From positions 25,739-89,738 of the forward strand of contig NZ_MBEI01000071.1 in the NCBI RefSeq assembly GCF_001953985.1: a stretch of 64,000 nucleotides of DNA, given 5' to 3'. Below, piece by piece: positions 10,160 to 19,200 of this stretch. A program made the position numbers and the translations under genes. Each line of letters opens with the position of its first letter. Positions within the stretch are counted from its first letter, which is position 1. Origin of the DNA: Mycobacterium colombiense (GTDB lineage: Bacteria; Actinomycetota; Actinomycetes; Mycobacteriales; Mycobacteriaceae). A model generated the notes under the pieces. The model searched no databases, was not told where the DNA came from, and saw only the letters and a program-made list of their open reading frames with translations.

Positions 10160-10224
10160 GGCGGTCGCCCTTCGATTGCGTGACGGGTTGCGGTTAACTA
10201 ATGACTCTAGTTGACGCCCGTTGA

Positions 10225-10236
10225 GAGATTAATCTC
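10225..10236. promoter_or_regulatory. candidate TetR operator palindrome
   Basis: GAGATTAATCTC is a perfect 12-base palindrome in the divergent region between the TetR gene and the DUF3060 gene. A second imperfect dyad lies nearby, AACTA and TAGTT arms at 10196-10200 and 10208-10212. Either could bind the TetR dimer. Binding is inferred only from symmetry and position. Confidence 0.45.
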
Positions 10237-10355
10237 CCGGAGGCGATATGAGGGCCCGGCAACGGAAAATAAAGTCTGCCACCGGGCAGGCAAATGCACG
10301 TAATGTCATGCTTGCCTCGTTTCGAGCAGCCGACCCGTCCAAAAGGGGGCCCGCA

Positions 10356-10721
10356 GTGAAGTGGACGACTGTCGCCGGGTCACTGGCCGCCTGTGTCGTC
10401 GCCGTCGTCGCCCTACCGGGGGTCGCGCAGGCCAAGAACGGCGACACCCACATCATCGGGCAGGACATCGAGCAGACGATCGACTGCAACGACGCCACGC
10501 TGATGGTCAACGGCAGCGGCATCAACGTCACCGCGCTCGGCAACTGCTACGCCGTGACGGTGATGGGCTCGTCGAACACCGTCATCGCCGACTCGGTGTC
10601 GCACGACATCACCGTGTACGGCTACAACCAGACGGTGTTCTACAAGAGCGGTCAGCCCGCCCTGTGGGACCGTGGCCGCGAACTGGGCATGACCAACCGG
10701 CTCCAGCAGGTGCCGGGCTAA
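10356..10721 (+). CDS. secreted DUF3060 protein
   Basis: Exported protein of 121 residues, similar in length and position to Rv0680c. The GTG at 10356 has AAGGGGG upstream and gives a classical Sec signal peptide of about 26 residues ending GVAQA, then a mature domain with several short beta repeats (IDCND, NVTALGNCYAVTV, ITVYGYNQTVFY) typical of DUF3060. An ATG at 10248 with GGAGG four bases upstream would add 36 residues and bury the signal peptide, so I prefer the GTG. The next gene encodes a lipoprotein with the same domain. Function unknown. Confidence 0.75.
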   Translation: MKWTTVAGSLAACVVAVVALPGVAQAKNGDTHIIGQDIEQTIDCNDATLMVNGSGINVTALGNCYAVTVMGSSNTVIADSVSHDITVYGYNQTVFYKSGQPALWDRGRELGMTNRLQQVPG

Positions 10722-10763
10722 ACCGCGGCAGCACAACAACATCCGATCAAGAATCGAGGAACT

Positions 10764-11249
10764 ATGCCCGCCTACATGCGTGACCGCTCGCTGCGCCTGG
10801 CCGTGCTCGCCATGACACCCGCCGCCGCGGCCCTGGTGCTGGCCGGCTGCAGTTCGACGGCCAACCCGCCGGCGGGGACCTCGACGACCACCACGAAGAG
10901 CAGCACGACGACCAGTGCGGGCGCCGCGCCCACGACGGGATCGGGAGGGGCGAGCACCACCGCGTCCATCGAGATCGGCAACACGATCAACTACGGGTCG
11001 ATGGGCACCACCGCCACGCTGGACTGCGCCAGCGGCAAGTCGCTGAACGTCGGCGGCTCGGACAACAACCTGACCATCACCGGCACCTGCGAGACGGCCA
11101 CCGTCAGCGGCACCAACAACAAGATCGCCTTCGACAAGGTAAACACCCGCATCACCGTGCTCGGGATGAACAACACCATCACCTACAAGGACGGTGACCC
11201 CAAGGTCGACAAGATCGGCCAGAGCAACGAGATCAACAAGGGCAGCTGA
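10764..11249 (+). CDS. threonine-rich DUF3060 lipoprotein
   Basis: Lipoprotein of 161 residues matching Rv0679c in size and position. A signal peptide ends in the lipobox LAGC near residue 29, so the mature protein is anchored by a diacylated Cys. A Thr/Ser/Ala-rich linker (about 33-65) follows, then a DUF3060 beta domain (LDCASGKSLNVGG, NNKIAFDKV, ITVLGMNNTITYKDGDP). The C-terminal half aligns by eye with the preceding gene: both end with a YK-G-P pattern and then an Asn-containing turn. The two are paralogues, 42 bases apart, likely co-transcribed. Function unknown; association with lipoglycans has been suggested for the M. tuberculosis protein. Confidence 0.82.
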   Translation: MPAYMRDRSLRLAVLAMTPAAAALVLAGCSSTANPPAGTSTTTTKSSTTTSAGAAPTTGSGGASTTASIEIGNTINYGSMGTTATLDCASGKSLNVGGSDNNLTITGTCETATVSGTNNKIAFDKVNTRITVLGMNNTITYKDGDPKVDKIGQSNEINKGS

Positions 11250-11269
11250 CCGCCCGCGTTTACGTGGTG

Positions 11270-12037
11270 CTAGCCGGCCGGCGCCCCGTGCCGTCCCGCG
11301 CCCGCCGCGAAGCGCCCCGCCCCTTCGTTGGCCTCCGCGGCCACCCGCGAGATGCTGGCGAATTCGAAGTCGATCGCATCGGATTCGGTTGCGCCCCACT
11401 GGTGTAGCGCAGAGAGTCGGTCGGAGCGCAGGCACTGCTGCGGCAGCGCAGCCAGCTGCGCCGCCAATTCCTCGGCTGCCTGCCGCGACTGACCCTTGGG
11501 CACAACCCGATTCGCCAACCCGATGGCCAGTGCTTCGTCGGCGGCCACGGCGCGGCCGGTGAGGATCATGTCCATCGCGCGGCTGTGCCCGATCAGCCGG
11601 GGCAGCCGGACGGTGCCGCCGTCGATCAGGGGGACGCCCCACCGCCGGCAGAACACGCCGAACGCGGCGTCCTCCTCGACCACCCGCAGGTCACACCAGA
11701 TGGCCAGTTCCAGGCCGCCGGCGACGGCGTAGCCGCTGACCGCGGCGATGACGGGTTTGGACAGCACCATCCGCGTCGGGCCCATCGGGCCCGGGCCGGT
11801 ACGGTGCACCGCGTTGGCTTCGGAGGTGCCGAAGGCCTTCAAATCGGCTCCGGCGCAAAAGGTTCCGTTGTCGCCCCAGAGCACCGCCACCGACGCGGTG
11901 TCGTCGCGGTCGAAGTCCTCGAACGCCGAATACAACGCGGCCGCAGTCGGGCCGTTGACCGCGTTGCGGGCCGCCGGCCGGTTGATGATCACCGTGGTCA
12001 CCGGGCCATTGCGCTCGATCCGCACCGGTTCACTCAT
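11270..12037 (-). CDS. echA5: enoyl-CoA hydratase/isomerase family protein (EchA5-like)
   Basis: Crotonase-fold protein of 255 residues that would hydrate or isomerise enoyl-CoA. The oxyanion-hole segments are NGTFCAGADLKAFG (about 60-73) and the AAVSGYAVAGGLELA block (about 97-111). In the second region, where many hydratases have a catalytic Glu, this protein reads VVEEDAAFGVFCRRWGVPL, so the conventional pair of Glu residues is not obvious and activity may differ. Its ATG overlaps the stop of the PaaX-like gene (ATGA), making it the last gene of a four-gene operon. It converges on the DUF3060 lipoprotein gene with 20 bases between. Confidence 0.85.
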   Translation of the reverse strand: MSEPVRIERNGPVTTVIINRPAARNAVNGPTAAALYSAFEDFDRDDTASVAVLWGDNGTFCAGADLKAFGTSEANAVHRTGPGPMGPTRMVLSKPVIAAVSGYAVAGGLELAIWCDLRVVEEDAAFGVFCRRWGVPLIDGGTVRLPRLIGHSRAMDMILTGRAVAADEALAIGLANRVVPKGQSRQAAEELAAQLAALPQQCLRSDRLSALHQWGATESDAIDFEFASISRVAAEANEGAGRFAAGAGRHGAPAG

Positions 12038-12753
12038 GTCGCCTCCGCAAATAGTGGTTCGCGCCGCCGCAATAGCTCAGCGGCAAAGTCGTGGTAGGCC
12101 GCCCGCAACCGGGCGCCGGGCCAGTCGGCCGGCAGCAGCTCGTCGGGCAGCACGGGGTCGGTGAGCAGGTGACGCACCGTCGCCGCTGCCACCAGAAAAC
12201 GACCGGGAATGTGTGGCGCGGCGGCCATCTCGTCGAGCAGTTGATGTCCGGTCTGGGCCCAGGCGGGCAGGTCCCACAGCTGCGCGGCCAGCTCGCCGGG
12301 GTCGTCGTCGCGCGCCCGCAGCACCCTCGCCTGGGCGGTGAGCTCGGGGCCGGGCTCCGCCTCGATGTTGTCGGGCCGCATCCACACCCCTTCGCGAAGC
12401 TCACCGAAGCGCTTGTCGTGCAAGGTGGTTCGCAGCGCCGCGCGGGTGCGCGCGTCGTTTCCGACGCTGGTCACGATCAGCGTGACCCACTCGCCGCTCC
12501 ATGGGTGCACCCGCGGGTCGATGGCGTCGTCCTGGCGCTTCTGGCGGGCCAGCAGGCGATCGGAGAGCCGATACCCGTCCGCGGAGCGGATCAGGTCGCC
12601 GGCGCCGACCATGCGGGTCAGTGCCACCCGCAGTGTCGACTCCTTGATGCCGAAATCCGAGGTGAGCCTGACTAATTCGCTGGCCCGGGCGTGCGCGGGG
12701 TGAGCGCCGAGCAGCACACTGAGCACCACCGACCGCGCCGTCATGTCCGGCAT
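12034..12753 (-). CDS. PaaX family transcriptional regulator
   Basis: Regulator of 239 residues, the size of Rv0674. Residues 1-75 form a winged helix (SELVRLTSDFGIKESTLRV, then ALTRMVGAGDLIRSADGYRLS). The central and C-terminal domains match PaaX, which in other bacteria senses phenylacetyl-CoA. The ATG at 12753 begins MPDMTARS and sits two bases after the echA4 stop; a longer upstream frame is only the shadow of echA4. Being inside the acyl-CoA operon suggests it controls it in response to an acyl- or aryl-CoA, which is inferred. Confidence 0.87.
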   Translation of the reverse strand: MPDMTARSVVLSVLLGAHPAHARASELVRLTSDFGIKESTLRVALTRMVGAGDLIRSADGYRLSDRLLARQKRQDDAIDPRVHPWSGEWVTLIVTSVGNDARTRAALRTTLHDKRFGELREGVWMRPDNIEAEPGPELTAQARVLRARDDDPGELAAQLWDLPAWAQTGHQLLDEMAAAPHIPGRFLVAAATVRHLLTDPVLPDELLPADWPGARLRAAYHDFAAELLRRREPLFAEAT

Positions 12754-12755
12754 GG

Positions 12756-13694
12756 CTACACTCCGGACGCGCGGCGGCCGTGGTCGCCGAACGGTTCGTC
12801 GCGGTGCCGCACCGCCTCGCGGAATCCGTGCTCGACGGCGTCCGCGACGAACGCGTGCCCCTCGGGCGTGTGCCGGGCGACACCGTCGAACACCGTGCTG
12901 ACCATCCGGCTGGTCGCCACGCCCTGTTGCAGCAGAGCGGAATTCAGCGCCAGCTTGACCATGATCAGCTGGTTGACCGGAACCGCGGCGATCCGCTCGA
13001 CCAGCCGCTCGGTGCGCTCGTCGAGGTCCGCCGGGTCCGGCGCCTCGACCGCCCATCCCCACTCGGCGGCCTGCGCGCCGGTGATGCAATCCCCGGTGAA
13101 CAACAGCCTTTTCGCGCGCTGGTCGCCCAGGCGGTGCGCCCACAGGCCGGCCGCCGGAACGCCCCACACCCGGGTCGGCGGGTAGCCGATCTTGGCGTCG
13201 GCGGCGGCGATCACCTGGTCGGCGTGCAGCGCGATGTCGGTGCCGCCGGCCACGCAGTAGCCGTGGATCTTGACCACCGTCGGCTTGTCGGCGTGCATGA
13301 GGCTGGAGAAGCCCCGCACGAAGCGGCTCATCATCTGATAGTCGATCATCGGATCCCACGGCTGATCGGCCAAGTGGTTGACCGCCTGGGTCTTTCCGTC
13401 CAGCACGGTGCCCTGGTACGCGCCGGTGCCCCCGGCCGAGCCGGTGCGGTCGGCGTAGGCACTCAGGTCGAAGCCCGCGCAGAAGCCCTCGCCGCGGCCG
13501 GACACCAGGATGACGTGCACGTTGGGGTCGAGGTCGGCGCGCTCCACCAACGCCGAGAGTTCCAGCGGGGTGTCCGCGACGATCGCGTTGCCCTTGTCCG
13601 GGCGGTTGAACGTGATGCGCGCAACCCGATCGGTGACCTCGTAGGTCATCGTTTTGAGGTTGTCGAAGTCGACCGGCCTGATCGCGTGAGTCAT
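12756..13694 (-). CDS. echA4: enoyl-CoA hydratase (EchA4-like)
   Basis: Crotonase-family protein of 312 residues, identical in length to my recollection of EchA4 (Rv0673). Oxyanion-hole motifs are GRGEGFCAGFDLSAY (about 68-82) and KIHGYCVAGGTDIALHAD (about 145-160). It carries an insertion of about 40 residues after the first motif (GTGAYQG to IDYQMMSRF) compared with short hydratases. The ATG at 13694 lies eight bases after the fadE8 stop; a longer frame running upstream is a shadow of fadE8. It should act on the enoyl-CoA produced by FadE8. Confidence 0.88.
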   Translation of the reverse strand: MTHAIRPVDFDNLKTMTYEVTDRVARITFNRPDKGNAIVADTPLELSALVERADLDPNVHVILVSGRGEGFCAGFDLSAYADRTGSAGGTGAYQGTVLDGKTQAVNHLADQPWDPMIDYQMMSRFVRGFSSLMHADKPTVVKIHGYCVAGGTDIALHADQVIAAADAKIGYPPTRVWGVPAAGLWAHRLGDQRAKRLLFTGDCITGAQAAEWGWAVEAPDPADLDERTERLVERIAAVPVNQLIMVKLALNSALLQQGVATSRMVSTVFDGVARHTPEGHAFVADAVEHGFREAVRHRDEPFGDHGRRASGV

Positions 13695-13702
13695 ATTGTG
13701 GC

Positions 13703-15331
13703 TCAGCCCTTTACCAGCGCCCGCTCCAGGATCGGTGCGAGGTCGAGCCCGTCGGGCATGGTGCCGAAGGCACCGCCCCACTGTCGGTCGAGGCGGGTGG
13801 TCAGGAACGCCTCGGCGACGGCCGGGTGGCCGTGGCGCACCAGCAGCGAGCCCTGCAGCGCCAGGCAGATGTCTTCGGCGACCTTGCGGCCGCGGTACTG
13901 GATGGTCTCCAGGTCGGCCAGCTGATCGCCGAGCCGCGCGACGTGGTTGGCCAGGCGCGGGTCCTGACCCGCGCCGTCGGCGAGCTCGTCGAACAGCACC
14001 TCGACGCACTCGGGGCGGGTTGCCATGGCGCGCAACGTGTCCAGCGCGCTGACGTTGCCCGAGCCCTCCCAGATGCCCATCAGCGGCGCCTCCCGGTACA
14101 GCCGCGGCATGCCGGAGTCCTCGACATAGCCGTTGCCGCCCAGGCATTCCAGCGCCTCCGCGGCGTGCGGCGTGGAGCGCTTGCACACCCAGTACTTGCT
14201 GGCCGCCAGGCCGATGCGGCGCAGCAGCGCCTCGCGCTGGTCGCCGCGCACGGCCTTGTCGGTGGCCCCGGCCATCCGCATCGCGACCATGGTGGCCGCC
14301 TCCGCCTCGACGGCCAGGTCGGCCAGCACGTTGCGCATCAGCGGTTGGTCGATCAGGTAGGCGCCGAAGGCCTTTCGGTGCTGGGCGTGGTAGATCGCCC
14401 GGGTCAGTCCGGTGCGCATGCTGGTGGCACTGCCCAGCGTGCAGTCCAGCCGGGTGAGGTTGACCATCTCGATGATGGTGGGCACGCCGCGCCCTTCCTC
14501 CCCCACCAGCCACGCGATCGCGCCGTCGTATTCGACCTCGCTGGACGCGTTGGCGTGGTTGCCGAGCTTGTCCTTGAGGCGCTGCAGGAACATTCGGTTG
14601 CGGGTGCCGTCGGGCAGGACCCGGGGCAGCATGAAGCAGGACAGCCCGCCCGGGGCCTGCGCCAGCACCAGGAAGATGTCGCACATCGGCGCCGAGGTGA
14701 ACCACTTGTGACCGGTCAGGCGGTAGGTGCCGTCGGCGTTGGGGGTCGCCTCGGTGGTGCCGGCGCGCACGTCGGAGCCGCCCTGCTTCTCGGTCATCGA
14801 CATGCCCGCGGTGATGCCCGGCTTGGTGGTGGCCAGCCTGAGCTCGGGTTCGTATTCGCGGCTGGTCAGCAGCGGCTCGTAGACCTTGGCCAACTCGGGG
14901 TTGAAGCGCAGCGCCGGAACGACGGCGTACGTCATCGAGATCGGGCAGATGTGGCCCGGCTCGACCGTCCACACCGACGTTTTGGCGGCGCGGACGACAT
15001 GGGAGCCCGGGCGCTCGTCGGCCCAGGGCGCGGCGTGCATGCCGTGGGCGACCGCGGCGCGCATGAGTTCGTGATAGGCCGGGTCGTACTCGACCTCGTC
15101 GACGCGGTGACCGTTGCGGTCGTGGGTGTGCAGGACGGGCCGGTTGCGGTCGGCGAGCTCGCCCCACCGCTGCGCCTGGCGGGTGGCCGACAGCGCGCCC
15201 ACCTCGTTCACCTCGTCCAGGCCCCACTGACCGCCCTCGCGGATCAAGGCCTCGATGAGCACTGCGGAGCTGGCCGGGTTGTAGTTTTCCAGGGGCGGGA
15301 CCTGGTTGGTGACGACATGGGTGTCCGACAT
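13703..15331 (-). CDS. fadE8: acyl-CoA dehydrogenase (FadE8)
   Basis: FAD-dependent acyl-CoA dehydrogenase of 542 residues, the same length as I recall for Rv0672, longer than the typical 380 because of extra N- and C-terminal regions like those of the AidB-type subgroup. The flavin and substrate regions are visible: MTEKQGGSDVRA (about 180), YRLTGHKWFTSAPMCD, and the late LECLGGNGYVEDSGMPRLYREAP segment. The ATG at 15331 begins MSDTHVVTNQ. It heads fadE8-echA4-paaX-echA5. The AidB relationship means a DNA-protective role cannot be excluded, though the hydratase neighbours favour acyl-CoA oxidation. Confidence 0.9.
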   Translation of the reverse strand: MSDTHVVTNQVPPLENYNPASSAVLIEALIREGGQWGLDEVNEVGALSATRQAQRWGELADRNRPVLHTHDRNGHRVDEVEYDPAYHELMRAAVAHGMHAAPWADERPGSHVVRAAKTSVWTVEPGHICPISMTYAVVPALRFNPELAKVYEPLLTSREYEPELRLATTKPGITAGMSMTEKQGGSDVRAGTTEATPNADGTYRLTGHKWFTSAPMCDIFLVLAQAPGGLSCFMLPRVLPDGTRNRMFLQRLKDKLGNHANASSEVEYDGAIAWLVGEEGRGVPTIIEMVNLTRLDCTLGSATSMRTGLTRAIYHAQHRKAFGAYLIDQPLMRNVLADLAVEAEAATMVAMRMAGATDKAVRGDQREALLRRIGLAASKYWVCKRSTPHAAEALECLGGNGYVEDSGMPRLYREAPLMGIWEGSGNVSALDTLRAMATRPECVEVLFDELADGAGQDPRLANHVARLGDQLADLETIQYRGRKVAEDICLALQGSLLVRHGHPAVAEAFLTTRLDRQWGGAFGTMPDGLDLAPILERALVKG

Positions 15332-15390
15332 GCCACCAATGTTACATTTTCCCGACAGTTGCACAAGAGGTGTAACAGTCGCGCGGGCCG

Positions 15391-16146
15391 TCAGGCCTTG
15401 GTGTTCTCCCGCAGGAACGCGATGTCGTCCTTGCGGCCCTCGTCCGCGGTCTCGCAGATCACCGGCGCGTCGGCGGCCTTGACCACGGCGACGAGCAGGT
15501 CCGGGTCGATCTGGCCGGTGCCGAAGTTGGCGTGCCGGTCGGCCCCGGAGCCCGCCGCGTCCCTCGAGTCGTTGCAGTGCACCAGGTCGATGCGTCCGGT
15601 CAGGGCCTTGATCCTGTCGACCGCATCGATCAGGGCCTCACCGGCGGCCCAGGCGTGACAGGTATCGAGGCAGAACCCAATTCCCTTGTCGCCGATGTGA
15701 TCCCACAGTTTTCCGATGGTGTCGAAATAGCGGGCCATCGCATGGTCGCCGCCGGCGGTGTTTTCCAGATACACCGGCACGTCTGTTTCCAGATAGTCCA
15801 GCGCTTTGACCCATCGCTCGAAGCCGGCTTCCATGTCGTCGTCATCGGCGTGGCCGCCGTGCACGATGACCGCCGTCGCGTGGATCTGCGAGGCCGCGTC
15901 GCAGGTGTCCTGCAGAATCTTGCGCGACGGGATCCGGATGCGGTTGTTCGCCGATGCGACGTTGATGAGGTAGGGCGCATGGATGTACAGCGGCACGGTC
16001 GACGCCTTGAGCGCCTCGGCGTCGTCGCGGGGTTTCGGTTTCTTCCAGCTCTGTGGGTTGCCAAGGAAGAACTGCACCACGTCGGCGCCGTCGGCTTGGG
16101 CGGCGGCCAGCGGGTCGTCGGTGCGGACGTGTGAACCGATGAGCAC
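15391..16146 (-). CDS. nfo: endonuclease IV, AP endonuclease
   Basis: Apurinic/apyrimidinic endonuclease of the TIM-barrel AP_endonuc_2 family for base excision repair, 251 residues, called end (Rv0670) in M. tuberculosis. The metal ligands are visible in order: HGGH (about 100), the Glu of VYLENTAGG (about 135), LDTCHAW (about 170), HCNDSRD and the late RHANFGTGQID. The start begins MLIGSHVRTDD. It is downstream of rpoC on the same strand, but a strong hairpin at 16197-16230 separates the two, so it is probably transcribed separately or by read-through. Confidence 0.96.
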   Translation of the reverse strand: MLIGSHVRTDDPLAAAQADGADVVQFFLGNPQSWKKPKPRDDAEALKASTVPLYIHAPYLINVASANNRIRIPSRKILQDTCDAASQIHATAVIVHGGHADDDDMEAGFERWVKALDYLETDVPVYLENTAGGDHAMARYFDTIGKLWDHIGDKGIGFCLDTCHAWAAGEALIDAVDRIKALTGRIDLVHCNDSRDAAGSGADRHANFGTGQIDPDLLVAVVKAADAPVICETADEGRKDDIAFLRENTKA

Positions 16147-16196
16147 GTCGGCCAGTCTAGTGAGGGGCTACGACGGCCGCGACGGCGCAGGGGCGA

Positions 16197-16230
16197 CGAA
16201 AAAGCCCCGGGCGAAACCGGGGCTTTTTCG
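16197..16230 (-). terminator. rpoBC terminator hairpin
   Basis: Perfect 14-base-pair stem with loop GCGAAA; the outer arms are CGAAAAAGCC and GGCTTTTTCG. It begins eight bases after the rpoC stop and has five T residues on the 3' arm. It is the likely end of the rpoB-rpoC transcript. Confidence 0.9.
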
Positions 16231-16237
16231 TTGTTGA

Positions 16238-19200
16238 CTAGCGGTAGTCGCTGTAGCCGTAGTCGTCCAGCGGCACCGCGGCACCGGTGGCCTGGCCGAA
16301 GTCCGGGCTGTAGTACTGATCCTCGTAGGACGGGATCGTGTACGCCGCAGCGCGGGCTTCCTCCGTCGGCTGCACCTGGATGTTGCGGTACCGGTTGATA
16401 CCGGTACCGGCCGGGATCAGCTTTCCGATGATCACGTTCTCCTTCAGACCGTTGAGCTTGTCGCTGCGGCAGTTGATCGCCGCATCGGTCAGCACTCGCG
16501 TGGTCTCCTGGAACGACGCCGCACTCAGCCACGAGTCGGTGGCCAGCGACGCCTTCGTGATACCCATCAGCACCGGACGCCCGGCGGCGGGCTCGCCACC
16601 CTCGGCCACCACCCGGCGGTTCTCCGCCTCGAACTCCGCACGGTCGATCAGCGAGCCGGGCAGGAACTCCGTCGAGCCCGAGTCGATGATGGTGACGCGG
16701 CGCAGCATCTGGCGGACGATCACCTCGATGTGCTTGTCGTGGATCGACACACCCTGTGCGCGGTAGACCTCCTGGACCTCGCGGACCAGGTGGATCTGCA
16801 CCTCGCGGGGGCCCTGCACGCGCAGCACCTCGTGCGGGTCGGCCGAGCCTTCCATCAGCTGCTGACCCACCTCGACGTGGTCGCCGTCGGACAGCACCCG
16901 CTCGGAACCGTCCTCGTGCTTGAACACACGCAGCCGCTGCCGCTTGGAGAGCTTGTCGTACACGACCTCTTCGCTGCCGTCGTCGGGAACGATGGTGATC
17001 TTGTAGAAGCGCTCACCATCCTCGAGCTGAACCCGTCCGGTGACGTCGGCGATCGGCGCCTTACCGCGCGGGATGCGGGCCTCGAACAGTTCCTGAACCC
17101 GGGGCAGACCGCCGGTGATGTCCTCACCGACACCACCCTGGTGGAAGGTACGCATGGTCAGCTGGGTACCGGGCTCACCGATGGACTGCGCGGCGACGAT
17201 ACCGACGGCCTCGCCGATGTCGACCAGCTTTCCGGTCGCCATCGACCGCCCGTAACAGGTCGCGCAGACCCCGGTACCGGTGGTGCACGTCAGCACCGAG
17301 CGCACCTTGACCGACGTGATGCCCGCGGCCAGCAGGGCCTCGATCTCGGGGTCGCCCAGGTCCTCACCGCGCGGAACGACGACGTTGCCGGCCTCGTCGA
17401 CCGCGTCGGCGCCCAGAGTCCGTGCGTACGCCGAGGTTTCGATGTACGGGTCACGGATCACGGTGCCGTCCGCCTGGCGCTCGGCCAGCTCGACGATGAT
17501 GCCCCGCTCGGTCTCGCAGTCGTGCTCGCGGACGATGACGTCCTGGCTGACGTCCACCAGACGACGGGTCAGATAACCCGAGTCGGCGGTACGCAACGCG
17601 GTGTCCGCCAAGCCCTTTCGAGCGCCGTGCGTGTTGATGAAGTACTCCAGCACGGTCAGGCCCTCACGGAACGAGGACTTGACCGGACGCGGGATGAACT
17701 CACCCTTCGGGTTGGTCACCAGACCCTTCATGCCGGCCAGCGTTCGCGTCTGGGTGAAGTTACCCGTGGCGCCCGAGTCCACGATCGTGATGATCGGGTT
17801 GTCGGCCGGGTAGTGCTCACGCAGCGCCTGACCGACCTCGTCGGTGGCTTCCTTCCAGATCTCCACCAGCGCCTCGTTGCGCTCGTCGTGGTTCAAAGCA
17901 CCACGCTGGAACTGCTTTTCGACCTTCTCGGCCCGCTCCTCGTACTGGTCGAGGATCTCCTTCTTGCGCGGCGGGACGAGCACGTCGGCCATCGAGACCG
18001 TGACTCCACTGCGGGTCGCCCAGTAGAAACCGGCGTCCTTCAGCTTGTCCACGGTCTGCGCGACCACGATCATCGGGTAGCGCTCGGCCAGATCGTTGAT
18101 GATCGACGCCTGCACCTTCTTGTGCATCTGCTTGTTCACGAACGGGTAGCCCACCGGCAGCAGTTCGTTGAAAAGCACACGGCCCAAGGTGGTCTCGGCC
18201 ATCCAGGCGTCGCCCGGCTGCCAGCCGTTGGCGCCGAACAGCTCCGCCTCGATCTCGGTCGGCGGACGCAACTGGGTCAGCCGCACCTTGATCTTGGCCC
18301 GCACCGACAGCACACCACGGTCGGACGCCATGATCGCCTCGGCCGGCGAGGAGTACACCCCGACCTCGGGCTCGTCCTTGGCGGCCGCCTTGAATTCGCC
18401 CTTGTCGCCGTCGACCTCGGTGGTCAGGAAGTACAGACCGGTCACCATGTCCAGACGCGGCATGGCCAACGGGCGGCCCGACGCGGGCGACAGGATGTTG
18501 TTGCTCGACAGCATCAGGATCCGGGCCTCGGCCTGCGCCTCGGCGCTCAGCGGCAGATGCACCGCCATCTGGTCACCGTCGAAGTCGGCGTTGAACGCCT
18601 CACATACCAGCGGGTGCAGCTGGATCGCCTTGCCTTCCACCAGCATTGGCTCGAAGGCCTGGATACCCAGCCGGTGCAGGGTCGGTGCGCGGTTCAGCAG
18701 CACCGGGTGCTCGGCGATGACCTCTTCGAGGACATCCCACACCTGGGGACGCTGACGCTCCACCATCCGCTTGGCGCTCTTGATGTTCTGCGCGTGGTTG
18801 AGGTCGACCAGGCGCTTCATCACGAACGGCTTGAACAGCTCCAGCGCCATCAGCTTGGGCAGACCGCACTGGTGCAGCTTGAGCTGCGGACCGACCACGA
18901 TGACCGAACGGCCCGAGTAGTCGACACGCTTACCGAGCAGGTTCTGGCGGAACCGGCCCTGCTTACCCTTGAGCAGATCGCTCAGCGACTTCAGCGGGCG
19001 GTTACCCGGCCCGGTGACCGGGCGGCCGCGGCGGCCGTTGTCGAACAGCGCGTCCACGGACTCCTGCAGCATCCGCTTCTCGTTGTTGACGATGATCTCG
19101 GGCGCGCCGAGGTCGATCAGCCTCTTGAGGCGGTTGTTCCGGTTGATCACGCGGCGGTACAGGTCGTTCAGGTCCGACGTGGCGAACCGGCCACCGTCGA

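Noticed and set aside
12034..13359. Extended PaaX-like protein of 441 residues
   Set aside because: The first 200 residues are a shadow of echA4; the ATG at 12753 gives the expected 239 residues.
12756..15227. Apparent 823-residue protein joining an arginine/proline-rich half to EchA4
   Set aside because: The N-terminal half is the out-of-frame shadow of fadE8; the real echA4 begins at 13694 and matches its known length.
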